From Mesocentrotus franciscanus (taxonomy: Eukaryota; Echinodermata; Echinoidea; Camarodonta; Strongylocentrotidae), in assembly GCA_037976565.1 (NCBI GenBank), contig CP137675.1, positions 19,370,446 to 19,434,445 of the forward strand: a DNA stretch of 64,000 nucleotides. Direction: 5' to 3'. Below are positions 45,016 to 56,119 of this stretch, one piece after another. A model generated the notes under the pieces. The model had not been told where the DNA came from and did not search any database. It was given only the letters and a program-made list of their open reading frames with translations. The first letter of the stretch is position 1, and each line of letters starts with the position of its first letter. The position numbers were made by a program, and so were the translations under genes.

Positions 45016-45540
45016 GTAGCCCAACTAACAATTGGACGTTTTCTGAACGTTCTAAAAAGGTTCCAATTTGGTTTTTTAAACGTTTTATGAAAACGTTTTA
45101 ATAACGTTTATTTGTGGAAGGTTGAAAACGTTTTAAGAACGTTCCAAATGGACGTTTTTTGAACGTTTTCTAAACGTTTTTAGAACCAATAAAAAACCTT
45201 TTATAAATTTGCTTTGAAGAGCAAGGACCTGCAGAAAACCTGTCGGACGTTTGGGACGTTTTAAGAACGTTTTAAAAACGTTTTAAGAACCTTAAAAACA
45301 TCCAGAAAACCTTTTAAGAACGTCTAGAACGTCTTGGAAACGTTCTGAGAATGTTCAGAAAACCTTTTAAAGAACGTTCAGAAAACCTTTTAAGAACGCC
45401 TAGAATGTCCTGGAAACGTTCTAAGAACGTTCAGAAAAACCTTTTAGAACGTCTAGAACGTCTTGGAAACGTTCTGAGAACGTTCAGAAAACCTTTAAGA
45501 ACGTTCAGAAAACATTTTAAGAACGTCCAACATATAGTGA
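45016..45540. repeat. AACGTT-rich repeat
   Basis: Dozens of AACGTT, AAACGTTT and AGAACGTTCAGAAAACC words in 20-50-bp tandem units. The same motif family is at 50,985-51,245. Confidence 0.85.
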
Positions 45541-47609
45541 ATTTTTAATAAACGCTAGGTCACACATGTATTTGGTTTATTTTTATGAATTTATTATCAA
45601 ACATATTTATAAAATATGTACAAAGGCTTAGCAATACAGTACATCATGTATATTTGAAAAAAGCTTTTAGGAAACTAGGGTTTATGCTATTATTGACATT
45701 TTTTTTATAGAATACCCGCTATACTTAAAGGTAGCGTTGAGTATGAGTATTGGTATTTCCTGAAGTGCCCCTGAAAGAACATACAATTCTAATATTCAGA
45801 ATAAATTGTTATTTGATATCTATATTTAATTATTATTTTAACAAACATTAAATGCACAAAGTAACAGGTCATTTTGAATAATAACAGGGGTTTTACTTAG
45901 TCGTTTGTAATTATTACTTTGCACCGTGATAGTGCAGGTTTTGGTTTTTTTAAGTTAAGTTTGACCAAAACTAAACTATCCCTTTAAAACTATAGATACC
46001 TAACACATGAACAATCTACAAATAATACACAATAATCTGATGAGTTGAAGATGTCATTAACTGGCAAATATGAATACTCATATATTTACGGGTCTATGTC
46101 TCTATGAATATACAAGGCAAGATAAAACTTTGGTAACACACTTACTAAAAGCAATTTGAGTTATTTACAGAACCTATAACTTGTCTTGCATTCTCCAAAA
46201 AATGTTGGCAATTCATGCCAAAAAAATAAGTCTTGATCTTTGGTAAAACCAAATAGTGCATAGAATTATTTTGTGTACTAATTCAACAAAACCTTTTAAA
46301 AAAATGTAACAAATCATCATTAAATACATGTGAATACCGATTTAGCTATGTGCCTCCACCCAGGATTAGCTTCATCATCCGGTGCAAATTATAACTACTC
46401 CGGTATTCAAACGAGTACATGTATTTACTTTCTCACCAGCATAGATCAACTTCTACATGTGATAAAAATGTGCCTCATTTTAAGAAGTCACATTTCAACT
46501 GAAAGTACGGCCAAAAAACAAAAACAAGAAAACTACACTCGTTTCAGCTCTACAAATTGGCAACACTGATGACATCAACTGTGAGTAGCTATCCATCAAC
46601 TTTGTACACAAAATTTCATATTTTCTAAATTTTCCTTAAAGTTACACATTTCCACAATTATTAATCAGAGTATGTTCAGATGACGAATAGCTTTCTACAC
46701 AACATACTTTGACTACGGGGGTTAGAAAATGTGAAATTGTGTGTACAAAGTGAATTGAGAGCTACTCAACTAACTCAAGATGTCATCAGCATTGCCAATT
46801 TGAATAGCCGAGTAATTTACTAGAAAATGTAAAAAGAGTAGTTTCCTTATTTTTTTTCCTTACCAATTTTGCCCATTTCTTTTTTAATTTTGTTAAAATT
46901 TATCTCCTTTGATTGAATAAGTGAAATTTCTAGGTAGATTTCCCCTTAAATCCGAGTAAAAATTGTCCTTTGATCGACCAAAGATTTAGTGGGCAGGTCG
47001 AGATTTGTGCTCTAAGTTTTCCCAGAAGCCTTGCATTGGACCTTGCATCTCCTTACTTCAACTATAAAATCAACACAAAACACATGAACAATCTACAAAA
47101 AGCTATTTACAATAAACTGATAGAAACGAGTTGAAGATATGAATTATTAACAGGCAAATATGAATACTCAAATTTAAGGGTCTATGAATATAGAAGACAA
47201 GGTTATATAAACAGTGTCGAGGGTTTGGCAGCACACACATTGGTTTCAGCATCCTTACAAAAAGTAATATATTTACAGACCTATACAACTTTGTCTTGAA
47301 TTCTCAACAAGATATTGGCAATTCAATCCAAAAGATGCACCAACAAAACTGTTATGTAATGTAATGAAATTTTGATCAGAAATCATGCTTACGTATGTTT
47401 TTTCATCAAATACTAATTATCAGATTACAGCACGTGAATGGACGCTGATATTCGAAGTGGACCGTTTCTCCCTTCTTTTAAAAGTGCTAAAGTCATTTTC
47501 AAAATATTTGCCTTACATAAATATGTCATGCGATTTAAAAATCAGCATAGTCATTTCCCCAGACTTAATGGTCGTTTTGTAAGGTCACAAATGATGAAGA
47601 AAACACCAC
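45541..47609 (-). other. AT-rich stretch, possible 3' UTR of the 47.6-50.6-kb gene, with duplications
   Basis: No coding region. Contains a direct duplication (46,010-46,235 and 47,084-47,330; shared words GAACAATCTACAAA, GGCAAATATGAATACTCA) and an inverted repeat (46,556-46,627 with 46,724-46,801). Lies immediately downstream of the terminal exon on minus; UTR status is inference. Confidence 0.4.
46556..46801. repeat. Inverted repeat, ~75-bp arms
   Basis: TTGGCAACACTGATGACATC at the left pairs with GATGTCATCAGCATTGCCAA at the right; homology continues through GTGTACAAAGT. Spacer about 95 bases. Confidence 0.75.
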
Positions 47610-47868
47610 TCAATTCTCCATGGCAGAATCCTCTCCATCATCCAAAGCTTGCTCGGCGACAGCTTCCTCGGTGACAGCGTTGGCGACAGCTTCCTCAATG
47701 ACAGCGTCTTGTTTCTGCAATTTAGAGCAAGCACTGGTTCGGTAAACGGCTCCCTAAGGTCTTCCACATCAACGGCCACTCCCGATTTGGACAAAATCAG
47801 TTTTTGTACCAACTGCATCAGCTGCTGCTGCCCTTCCTCCAGCCTCTGCAGCGTACACAGGAAATTGC
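47610..47868 (-). CDS. Candidate terminal exon of the DUF4806-like gene
   Basis: Acceptor TTTTTTCTCAG; enters in phase 1 to complete a Ser codon. Gln/Leu-rich helix first, then either a Leu/Ser-rich or an acidic tail depending on frame. The acidic frame contains an internal short repeat (EEAVA), suggesting it is the coding one, which would require a small intron or a frameshift near 47,745. Confidence 0.45.
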
Positions 47869-50555
47869 CTGAGAAAAAACAGACACAAAAAATGCATTAT
47901 AATAACAGTTGAAGTCATTAAAAACTCTGACAGCAAATGAATAGGATATTTTGGCGAGATATGTTTGATAGCTGTCCAATTTTGTCACTTCAGGAATATA
48001 TCACCCAGCTTCAAAGACAGCACCTGCAGCGCTTCCAACAAAGCATCACATACTGTAAGGATTTAAAAGCACCTCTTCTGTAAGAAAACTATACCCATGC
48101 CTTGTTGATAAAATAAATTACATGTATGCGAAATAATCCGTCTCTCTTATCCAATCCAACAGTATTTTAGTGTAGCAACTTAGTAAAAATGGCAAATGTT
48201 GTTTGTAGTTTATACGCTCTACAGTAACTTCTGATGATAAAAACCCTCAGAAACATTCGTTTGTGAAATGCTATCTGAAAAAACTTACTTTCGAAGCCCG
48301 AGCCCTTGCTGGAGTTGTGGGTTGGGACGGGACGAGGATGACAAGGGCAAGGTGAAGCTGGTGGATGGCCTGCTGCCCTGATTACGGAGCTGGTGGATGG
48401 TCGGCTGGTGGATGGAACTGAAAAATGCGATGTGGACTTGGACTTCGCATTCAGTTTCGGCATTGGTATCTCTGCTGCCACAGCCTTAGTCGTTCCTCCG
48501 CGTACATGTAGTTCTCCTGGGTCCGATTCAAGATCTGTAAAACAGAGACACATTGCAGATGTTAAAAGGGATATCAAGACACGACAAGAATTCTCAAAAA
48601 CTGAACAAGCTTTTGGATAATGCAAACTTCTTGTCCGAAATTTATGCCTAGATAACATATTAATTTTCAGTTTTGCCGAATGGTGCCACATCTATCAATC
48701 ATCATTTTGCATGGCTGGGACACAAAGCAGGTCTAGCAATCCCAAATAAATTATCTTAGGTTTTCATCACCTGTTGGATTTTGAAGAGGAAGAATGCACT
48801 ATTATTTATTGTGCTGCATTAATCTGTGATAGTAGGTGTAAATTATAAGGGAATTGCAATAAATTATGATTTGAAGCTGAAAAATGTATGGATGTTTCTC
48901 TCCAGAACCCTTGGAAAGTAGCTATTCAGTTCACCCGTTGTGCATAATGGCATTTCAATAGATGGAATTCATTTTGCATACATTAGTTGTTGCTTTGTCA
49001 GGCAATCCTTGGGCAAGCTTCTTAGTTGTCAAGAGAAACTTATGTTCAACAAATATGCATATAATTAGAATACAGTCAACAGGGCCCATATTCAGCACGC
49101 TTCAAAAATCAGGGGTTTTCCTACGGGTGCATGGCAATAAGCATCAACTCAAAATTAATGCTTTTAAAAATTAATAAAGAGACAAAGTAATCAATGAAAT
49201 AAACAATTGATAAATTATGAAAACAAACTATAACCACTGTGCGTAGAACATAAATCATGCATAACTTTAGGAAAAACATAAATGTTTACGCTAATGGATG
49301 CCCATAGGAAAACCCACTGAAGTGTGCTAAGATAGAGTTTCATGAATATGGGCCCAGGTCTATTCGTGGGATAAACAGAAAAGCTTGAGACTATTTAGTG
49401 AGAACGAGAAATAAGATGTAAATTATACGTCTCTGGCCGAACCAAGCACTACTAACCATCAAGAGACAAATACTTACCAGCGTCACTTCCTGAATCACTT
49501 GATGAAGATTTGCTAAATCTCTGGGGAAGACGTCTCTTTCGCTTCTGCACAGCATCATCTTCCGGTTCCAGGTTTGACGTGTCCTCTGCCTTCCTGGCGA
49601 TGTTTTGCGCTTCCACATAGTTGCCTGTATGTAAAAATAAAACAAATAAATCCTTAAATTAATCTACGTTATTATTCCAATAATGTGTCACCTGAACTTT
49701 AAAAAAAAAAATTAAAGGGACGAAATTGAGAACAAGATATATAAAAACAATATCCATACAAAAAGGTGGTTAGGGAGCTATGCCAATTGCCTAAAAAAAA
49801 AAGTTTTGTAACAAATGTCATGAAAAACCTTACCTGTTGTAATAAGGGTCGGAATAATATGCAGTAATTGCTAACAGTGATATACCGTTCTGACTGAGCC
49901 ATGCCACATACCCACTCCAGTAAAGCATAGAGAGTCAATGCTAATGCGTATTGACCTCTAGCACTGCACTACTTGTTAATAGGCAGCCTTCGCTCACATG
50001 CCGTCAATACACTCACAATACACAAATGCACACAATCATGCCGATGCGGCTGTAACTGTAAGCAAAGTTTGACAGTAGACTTACAATTTGAATCTTTAAA
50101 ATTTAAATTATTCTTTCTAACATCGGTAAGTTGAAAAAATTGTATTTTACTGCTATTTAGGTGTCATCAATTGTCACTGAAGTACCGATTTTTAGTGAAA
50201 TCGGTTGAGTTTTGTACAGTGGTGTTTGAAATGTTGAGTATCAATAGCACAGTTTTTACACAGCCAGGAAAGTAATGCAGCTAGCTATGTGTGCACATAC
50301 CCAATTACCAGTCAATGACAATGTCAACGGCCACGCGCCTGCAAATAATCAATATTTTACTTCATTTTACATGCCTCAAAATCACTCTCACAAAGCTTAA
50401 ATTCTAACAGATATCAAAATGATAAAATAACGCTTACCTCGGTGTCGCAGTCTAACAGATCAAGCAGATTATTTGAAATCTCGAAGTCAGCATGCAGTCA
50501 ATTCGTCAGTTCAAAACACGCGGCAATCGTAATAACAGAAACGCTCTGGAGCGAG
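47610..50555 (-). CDS. Multi-exon gene candidate, DUF4806-like upstream region
   Basis: Minus-strand exons with good splice sites and compatible phases: 49,478-49,624 (NYVEAQNIARKAEDTSNLEP, then a KRKRR block and a Ser tract), 48,289-48,534 (DLESDPGELHVRGG, then Ser/Pro-rich) and 47,868 leftward (SNFLCTLQRLEEGQQQLMQ, a probable coiled coil). A NYxEAxxxARKAEDTS region followed by basic KRKR and then a helical segment is the arrangement I know from animal DUF4806 proteins, many of them transposon-related; the DUF4806 domain itself is not seen. The terminal exon is ambiguous: one frame continues to a stop at 47,585, another (after a CTTAG or TTGCAG site) gives an acidic end AVIEEAVANAVTEEAVAEQA stopping at 47,610. 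Upstream candidates are a 37-nt exon (49,834-49,870) and a first exon (about 50,438-50,555); their joined frame is open but has no ATG. Nuclear location is likely from the basic block. Confidence 0.45.
48289..48534 (-). CDS. Candidate internal exon, Ser/Pro-rich
   Basis: 246 nt; acceptor CTGTTTTACAG, donor GTAAGT; phase 1 at both ends. Encodes DLESDPGELHVRGGTTKAVA and a Ser/Pro/Thr-rich region with a tandem PSTSRPSTSS. Confidence 0.55.
49079..49359. mobile_element. Foldback MITE in intron (GGGCCCATATTCA ends)
   Basis: GGGCCCATATTCAGCACGCT at the left, inverted GGGCCCATATTCATGAAACT at the right; inner inverted GGGTTTTCCTA(C/T)GGG. About 280 bp, no ORF. Confidence 0.75.
49478..49624 (-). CDS. 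Candidate internal exon with NYVEAQ and KRKRR
   Basis: 147 nt; acceptor TTTTTACATACAG, donor GTAAGTA. Enters and leaves in phase 1. The encoded NYVEAQNIARKAEDTS followed by acidic then KRKRRLPQR and a Ser stretch is the most protein-like segment of this gene. Confidence 0.6.
49834..49870 (-). other. Possible 37-nt exon of the DUF4806-like gene
   Basis: Acceptor CACTGTTAG and donor GTAAGG; encodes QLLHIIPTLITT in the frame that joins the next exon. Too short to be sure. Confidence 0.3.
49913..50293 (+). mobile_element. hAT-like MITE, copy D (381 bp)
   Basis: CACTCCAGTAAAGCATAG ... AGCTATGTGTG with 8-bp duplication CACATACC (49,905-49,912; 50,294-50,301). Would lie in an intron of the gene above, in opposite orientation. 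Confidence 0.88.
50438..50555 (-). other. Putative first exon, minus strand
   Basis: Ends GACACCGAG before donor GTAAGCG (good consensus). One frame (ADFEISNNLLDLLDCDTE) is open from a TGA but lacks an ATG, so it may be 5' UTR. Right edge estimated from the TATA box. Confidence 0.35.
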
Positions 50556-50580
50556 CGCGCCGCGCCGGGGCCGGGTACGA

Positions 50581-50587
50581 TTATATA
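50581..50587 (-). promoter_or_regulatory. TATA box in a GC-rich promoter
   Basis: Minus-strand TATATAA is followed by a GC-rich segment (CGGCCCCGGCGCGGCGCG) and, about 150 bases on, by the exon 1 donor. The predicted start is near 50,555. Confidence 0.45.
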
Positions 50588-50689
50588 CGGTGCGTGCGCA
50601 GTTGAGCCATAGAGATCTAGTTGAGCCCCATCCCCACCATGTACGTACGCACTTTTTATACACGTGGTTGAATGGAGCATATCAGTGCA

Positions 50690-50865
50690 TGGCGTAGCGC
50701 GGTCGGACTGATTGGGCGGGAGGGGGTGGGAGGGCACAAACATTATTTGAGGGGGGCACTCCTTATGTATTCTTTTTTTTTCTTCAAATAATGTCACCTT
50801 ATGTTTTCTATTATTTAAAAAAAAAATTATTGGGGGCACGTGCCCCCCATCGCTACACCATAGGA
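50690..50865. mobile_element. Short inverted-repeat element with GGGGGCAC
   Basis: GGCGTAGCGCGGTCGG at the left and, inverted, GGTGTAGCGATGGGGGGCAC at the right; interior holds GGGGGGCACTCC and a T run. Confidence 0.5.
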
Positions 50866-50984
50866 GCATGTGCATCAGTTTGACGTACCTCCCCCTCTCT
50901 GCGTATGCATGTGGCCCAATTAATTTCGCCAGCTGGTATTTTTAAAGAAATATTATCTTGGACATAATAAAAATACGTCTGAAT

Positions 50985-51245
50985 AAAACGTTTACAGGAC
51001 TTATATAGGACGTTTAATTTGTAACGTCCAAAAAACGTTTTCTGAACGTCTTCAAAAGACTTAGCTCTGCAGCAAATGTAAGGTCCCAACGTAGACGTTA
51101 TATAAACGTTTTTTAAACGTTTAATAAGGACGAAGACGTACGGTACCTGATAAAAACGTTCTGTAAACGTTCTGAAAAGGACGAAGACGTACGGAACCTG
51201 ATAAGAACGTTCTGTAAACGTTTTGAAAACGTTTTGTGTTTGCTG
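50985..51245. repeat. AACGTT-rich repeat, second locus
   Basis: Two ~48-bp tandem units CTGATAAGAACGTTCTGTAA with GGACGAAGACGTACGGAACC (51,130-51,235) plus degenerate copies upstream; ends TTGTGTTTGCTGGGAGG, the usual outer edge of such elements. Confidence 0.8.
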
Positions 51246-51271
51246 GGAGGAGACCAGCCTGTAGGTCCCTA

Positions 51272-51482
51272 GTCTAGTTCTGGACCCTTTTTAATGATTT
51301 TTTTTTAATTCGCCGACTATACGCGTTAAGCCGAGTGGTGGCGCGATCTTGAGTGATTGCGCGATGCCCGAGAACTGGTCCGGTTTTCGGGGATCGCGCA
51401 ATCACTCGGGATCGCGCCACCACTCGACTTAACGCGTATAGTCGGCGAATAAAAAGTCAATAAAAAGGGTCCAGAACTAGAC
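51272..51482. mobile_element. Near-perfect palindrome, 211 bp
   Basis: GTCTAGTTCTGGACCCTTTT at the left and its reverse complement at the right; arms about 95 bp (GCCGACTATACGCGTTAAG, GTGGTGGCGCGATC, GAGTGATTGCGCGAT) and even the centre (CCCGAGAAC/GTTTTCGGG) pairs. A MITE-like foldback. Confidence 0.85.
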
Positions 51483-51494
51483 AAACTCTGGGAA

Positions 51495-51588
51495 CAAAGG
51501 GAGCACTGCCGGGCACGGCCCAGTGCCTGTCACACGAGGCAGTCCACGCTCTCGTCGTGTAAATCTAAAAGTCCCTAATAGTCAGGTG
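51495..51588 (-). mobile_element. Fragment of the AGGGACTTTTAG MITE
   Basis: CACTGCCGGGCACGGCCCAG, then GTCGTGTAAATCTAAAAGTC and CCT; matches the half of the 17,209-17,375 element. Confidence 0.7.
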
Positions 51589-51635
51589 GCTTAATTAGCG
51601 TCAAATTTATCGATTATCGTTACTTGCCGGATAAA

Positions 51636-52506
51636 AGCACCATTTTTGGTACAGGGCTTCCTTAGGACTTACTAAGCGATATTAGGCTAGGAGCCCCCGG
51701 CAAAAAATTCAATTTAAGGGTGTGGGGGCGGGGCGTCTTTTGGGGCCCAAAATAATTTGATAACATTGATTTGTTGTTGTACAAATGCCATTTTTGGTAC
51801 AGGGCTTCCTTAGGACTTACTGAACGATATTAGGGTGGAGCCCCCGGCATAAATATCATATAAGGGTGTGAGGCGGGGGCGATGCCTCGTAGACCCCAAA
51901 TAATTTAGAAGGTAATATAACATTTATTTGATGTTGTACAAATGCCATTTTTGGTACAGGGCTTCCTTAGGACCTACTGAACGATATTGGATAGGAGCCT
52001 CCGGCAAGAATATCATATAAGGGTGTGGACGGGGGCGTCGCTTCGTAGCCCCCTAAATAATTTTGAAGGTAATATAACATTGATTTGTTGTTGTACAAAC
52101 GCCTTGGGCCCCCAATCACACATTTATGAATATGTATGCCGGGGCTCCTACCCTACCACCATTCAGCATGTCCTAATGAAGCCCTGTACCAAAATGGCGT
52201 TTGTACAACAACAAATCAATGTTTTATTACCTTACAAATTATTTGTGGACTACGAGGTGACGCCCCTGTCCCACACCCTTATATGATATTCTTGCCGGGG
52301 GCTCCTACCCTAATATCGTTCAGTAGGTCCTAAGGAAGCCCTGTACCAAAAATGGAATTTGTACAACAACAAATAAATGTTATATTACCTTCTAAATTAT
52401 TTAGGGGCTACGAAGCGACACCCCCGCCCACACCCTTATTACATATTCTTGCCGGGGGCTCCTACCCTAATATCGTTCAGTAGGTCCCAAGGAATCCCTG
52501 TAAGTT
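51636..52506. repeat. Inverted double array: 3 direct + 3 inverted ~150-bp units
   Basis: Direct units contain CATTTTTGGTACAGGGCTTC at 51,641, 51,789 and 51,946; inverted units show GAAGCCCTGTACCAAAA ending at about 52,195 and 52,354, and a truncated one at about 52,500. Each unit also has GATATTAG-GAGCCCCCGGCA, CATATAAGGGTGTG, TGATTTGTTGTTGTACAAA. The axis is near 52,115. Confidence 0.85.
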
Positions 52507-52519
52507 GATATGACATATG

Positions 52520-52735
52520 GTTCTAGGACAACTTTCCTTGACAATCACCCATTGCCAATTACAGTAGGACAATTACCTCCAAAGGACAATTATCCCCCAG
52601 AAAATTAACTGCACCTCCCCAAGGACTATCACCCCCGAGGACAATATATTTATTACAATAACAATACCCCCACCCCCGGAAAATTACCCCTAGGACAATA
52701 AGCCCCTCGGAAAAAACCATCGGACACTGAACCCC
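52520..52735. repeat. GGACAATTACCCCC minisatellite
   Basis: Degenerate 14-18-bp units GGACAATTACCCCCA. The reverse complement type (GGGGGTAATTGTCC) is at 56,120-56,360. Confidence 0.75.
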
Positions 52736-53835
52736 TTTTTTTTTCTTCTTTTTTAAAGTTTTTGTTGTGTTTGTATTTGCGATTAGCAGGGAGCTCTCCC
52801 TAATTTTCTCGAATGGTAGGGCAATACAATTACAATATATTGGGAGCATTATTTAAATGTATTTTAAGATATTAAATTTAAAACAAAAGGATTCAATATC
52901 AAAAGACTCATTGTGAGAAGGTGTGAAGGCTACGATCCTATACAATCCCATGCAAGAACCCACATTCATTCAAATACTTGCACATTATCTACACCATTAC
53001 TACACATTGTCCCTTCTCTATAATGTATTAGACACCAGTGCTGCGCCTGCTTTCCACGACAGTTGTAACTTTCAGCAAGGTATGCATGTACAGCGTGTTT
53101 CGAAAATGCATGGAAATTCTTTGGAGCAGCGTTTTCGACCTTTTGTTTGTCACGGCACCCTTTTAAGAAATGAAAAGTTACGCGTCACCCCAATCCCTAA
53201 GTCATCACAGAATATTCATTTTGCATCACTCTGGCACTCGCCAAGTGCTATGTACACTCGTAGGCCTACGGGCACATTTGTTTCTAAAAAATACCTTTGA
53301 CATGGATAGCTAGTTAATAGATTATTTCCATTTTCATTTTCAAAATGATAAAAATTTATTTTGTAATCAACACACTAGAAACTATATAAAGTACTGTTAA
53401 TGGGCACCTCGCCGCCGAATATACATATAGTTACAAAAATTGAAAAAATTAAATATTCGGTCATGACCTCGATACACGAATATGAGGATATTCGGTCATT
53501 TAGTTGCCCAGATTTATGCTGTTTCCAAATGTTACGAGCGTGGTAAAAGAAAAAGTAATTTCGAAATAAAAGGTATAATATAATTATATTCGGGCGCCTC
53601 GCTGTCAAAATTTTGCCAGCGAGGAAGAAAGAAAACATATTTAAAATGCTATACTCCTTATGAAATTACGTACTGTACCCAGCGGCGGCTGGATCGTCCC
53701 CCTCCCCTCGGAAAATGTGAAAAAGTGCCCACCAAAAAAAATTATCCAGGGGATAATCTATAAAAGGCATTATTGGTCCGAGGGAAATTTTGGGATGATA
53801 GGTGTCTGAGGGCAAGCTGCATCGCTAACAGATTT
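52736..53835. other. No gene seen
   Basis: AT-rich sequence; a fragment of a dispersed repeat (GCGGCGGCTGGATCGTCCCC, 53,680-53,750) resembles 9,030. No coding support. Confidence 0.45.
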
Positions 53836-56085
53836 TTATTAAAGAAGTATTATCTCGTCTTATCCATGCCAATCAAACAGGATTTTGTCAGGACGATTTA
53901 TTGGCGAAAATATTAGAATTATATATGACTTAATTGCTCATACAGAAAAGGAAAATATTCACGATATGATCTTGTAGAATGATTTCGAAAAAGGCTCGTT
54001 TAATTTTGGTAATTCTTTCATGAATTGGATAGATGTAAATAAATGTATAGTGACGCACATTCTAGTGTCATGGTTAATGGGCAATTAACGTCTAGATTTA
54101 GAACAGAAAGGGGACGTAGACAAGGTTGTCCTCTTTCGGCCTATATACTTGTTTTCATTATACGTTAATTCAAAATACACACTCTGTAAAAGGTATCTGT
54201 GTCAGGACAACATAATTTAAGATCCTCAAATATGCATATGATACAACCTTATTTGAAGATGCGTCAGCTGCAATTTTCCGTAATGTTCTATTATATATAT
54301 TTATGGATTTTAGATTCTTTTGGAAACTGCAGTGGGCCCAATGTGAATATGAAAAAACAAATGCAATCTGGATTGGTGCATCAAAATATTATCAGGATAT
54401 AGAGTTTGACGGAATACAGGTTAATTTTGTGCATGATGAATTTTTCGTTACCTTGGTACATACTACAGATTTCCATATTGTCATCTAAAATACCCGATTA
54501 TAATTAATATGATAGAATCTTTGACAAAGTGAAACGCCAAATGATTTCTTTGATCAAATTGTTTTAGGAAGAGTTACAGTTGCTAAATCGTTATTATTAC
54601 CGCAGTTCAATCACTTGTTCATTTCAATCCCAGCTCCTTTGGCTAATGACATAAAAACTATATATTTAAATTTTATTTAGAATAATAAGCCAGATAAATT
54701 AGTAAAAAAACAGACAAAATGTAGGCACTTAATTATGATGATTGGGGGTAAAATGCCAGACGTGACGAGCTTTAGTAAAGCATTAAAGCTCATGACGTTA
54801 ATCATTTTTAATGCAGTCGTTCCTAACAAAACCTTTTTAAATATAGACCTTGGTGATGAATATCTTTCCGCTCTATCTAATGAAGTTGCTAATCCGTTTG
54901 GGAAAGAAGTATATCTTGACTTATCTTTGCCAAGTCTGTCAAGCAGAAGGAAAGGATTGGTAAGCTAATCCACTTTGGAGAAATGACTCTATTCAAATTG
55001 GTCATAAATCAGTATTTGATATATAGATCTTGGTATGAAAAAGGTAAAAGATGTATTAATGACTTGATTGACAATATAGGGGAATAATGAACTATATCAA
55101 GAATGTGAAAACAGTTTCGCTTGAAGTTGAATTACTTGTCTTACCATTCAATACGTCAAGTAATAAATAATTATATGGATTTAGAAAAATGTGATAAGAA
55201 ACTGTTAGACCCCATAATGCCTTCGCATATCAAAATACTAAGTTGTATAATTATGACATACGAGGCTGTACATACATATACAAAACACTTCTAGGAAAAA
55301 CATTGTGTAAGTATACTCGATTCCAGGGACGGCGGAGCGTCTTTCAAAGTGTGGGGGCACCAACAAAAAAGGGCACTTTCTGGAGAAAAAAGGGGCACCT
55401 ACAAAGGGAAACTTAAAAGTTAACATACACCATTTTTAGACATTGGTATATACCCCTACATCGTCATGATTGTGACCACACTACTAGGGATGACATCAAT
55501 ATTTGTTTTCTCTCTTTACGTGGTACAAGATATTACTGATTATTAAGGAGTCGATTTGTTTGATATGGGAACGACATTTAGATTACACCCCAGAAAATTC
55601 AAAGATGCAAAAACGGTATTCCGTTTTACCCCTGGATTGAGATATTTTCAAAACAAGATTGTAAATAAGATTTTTGTTTTTAGACAAGCAACTGAACAAG
55701 ATGAAACTAGTTTATGACGAAAACATTTCGTTTTCTTAAAGAGAATTATATAAAAGGTATTGTGCACCTTTGTGTGTGAATGTGAATTTAGTAAAGCGAA
55801 TGAGACAGCACAATATATAATAATTATGAACAGGGATCGTGTATTTGGTGTAATGAAAAAAAAGTTGTTTAATATTATAAGGATGACAGATATTTTTATA
55901 ATTAATCCGGTGTCTATAGAAAATTTTTATTAAGTGGCAGTCACTTCAATTTTTATTTTTATGAGAAAAAAAATGAGAGAAAACACCTTGTAGCCAAGTA
56001 AGTCAAACATAATGTATGTACCTTTATGATTGTTTCTTTGTTATTTTGACTTTATCCAATAAAGTAGCCTGTGGAGGGCTAAATA
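53836..56085 (+). pseudogene. Dead L1/Tx1-like LINE, 5'-truncated
   Basis: Translations across frames show HANQTGF (53,860), a motif B remnant RGRRQGCPLSAY (54,112-54,150), then KYAYDTTLF at about 54,228, where the usual YADD has lost its first catalytic Asp. Downstream segments match the L1-like C-terminal region: KTNAIWIG, GRVTVAKSLLLPQFNHLFIS, NNKPDKLVKKQT. A late poly(A)-like AATAAA is at 56,057. At least ten stops and frameshifts. A dispersed repeat (55,322-55,540) is inserted near the 3' end. The L1/Tx1 placement is from motif style only. Confidence 0.8.
55322..55540. repeat. Dispersed repeat copy inserted in the LINE
   Basis: CAGGGACGGCGGAGCGTC, AAGGGCACTTTCTGGAG and TTGGTATATACCCCTACATC match SLC10 intron 3 (26,095-26,330). 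Confidence 0.7.
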
Positions 56086-56119
56086 ATATTATTTTAAAAA
56101 TGTGCTAGGTGGTAATTAC

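Noticed and set aside
48167..48691. Single 174-codon ORF as an intronless gene
   Set aside because: Only the middle part (48,289-48,534) is protein-like and it is bounded by consensus acceptor and donor sites.
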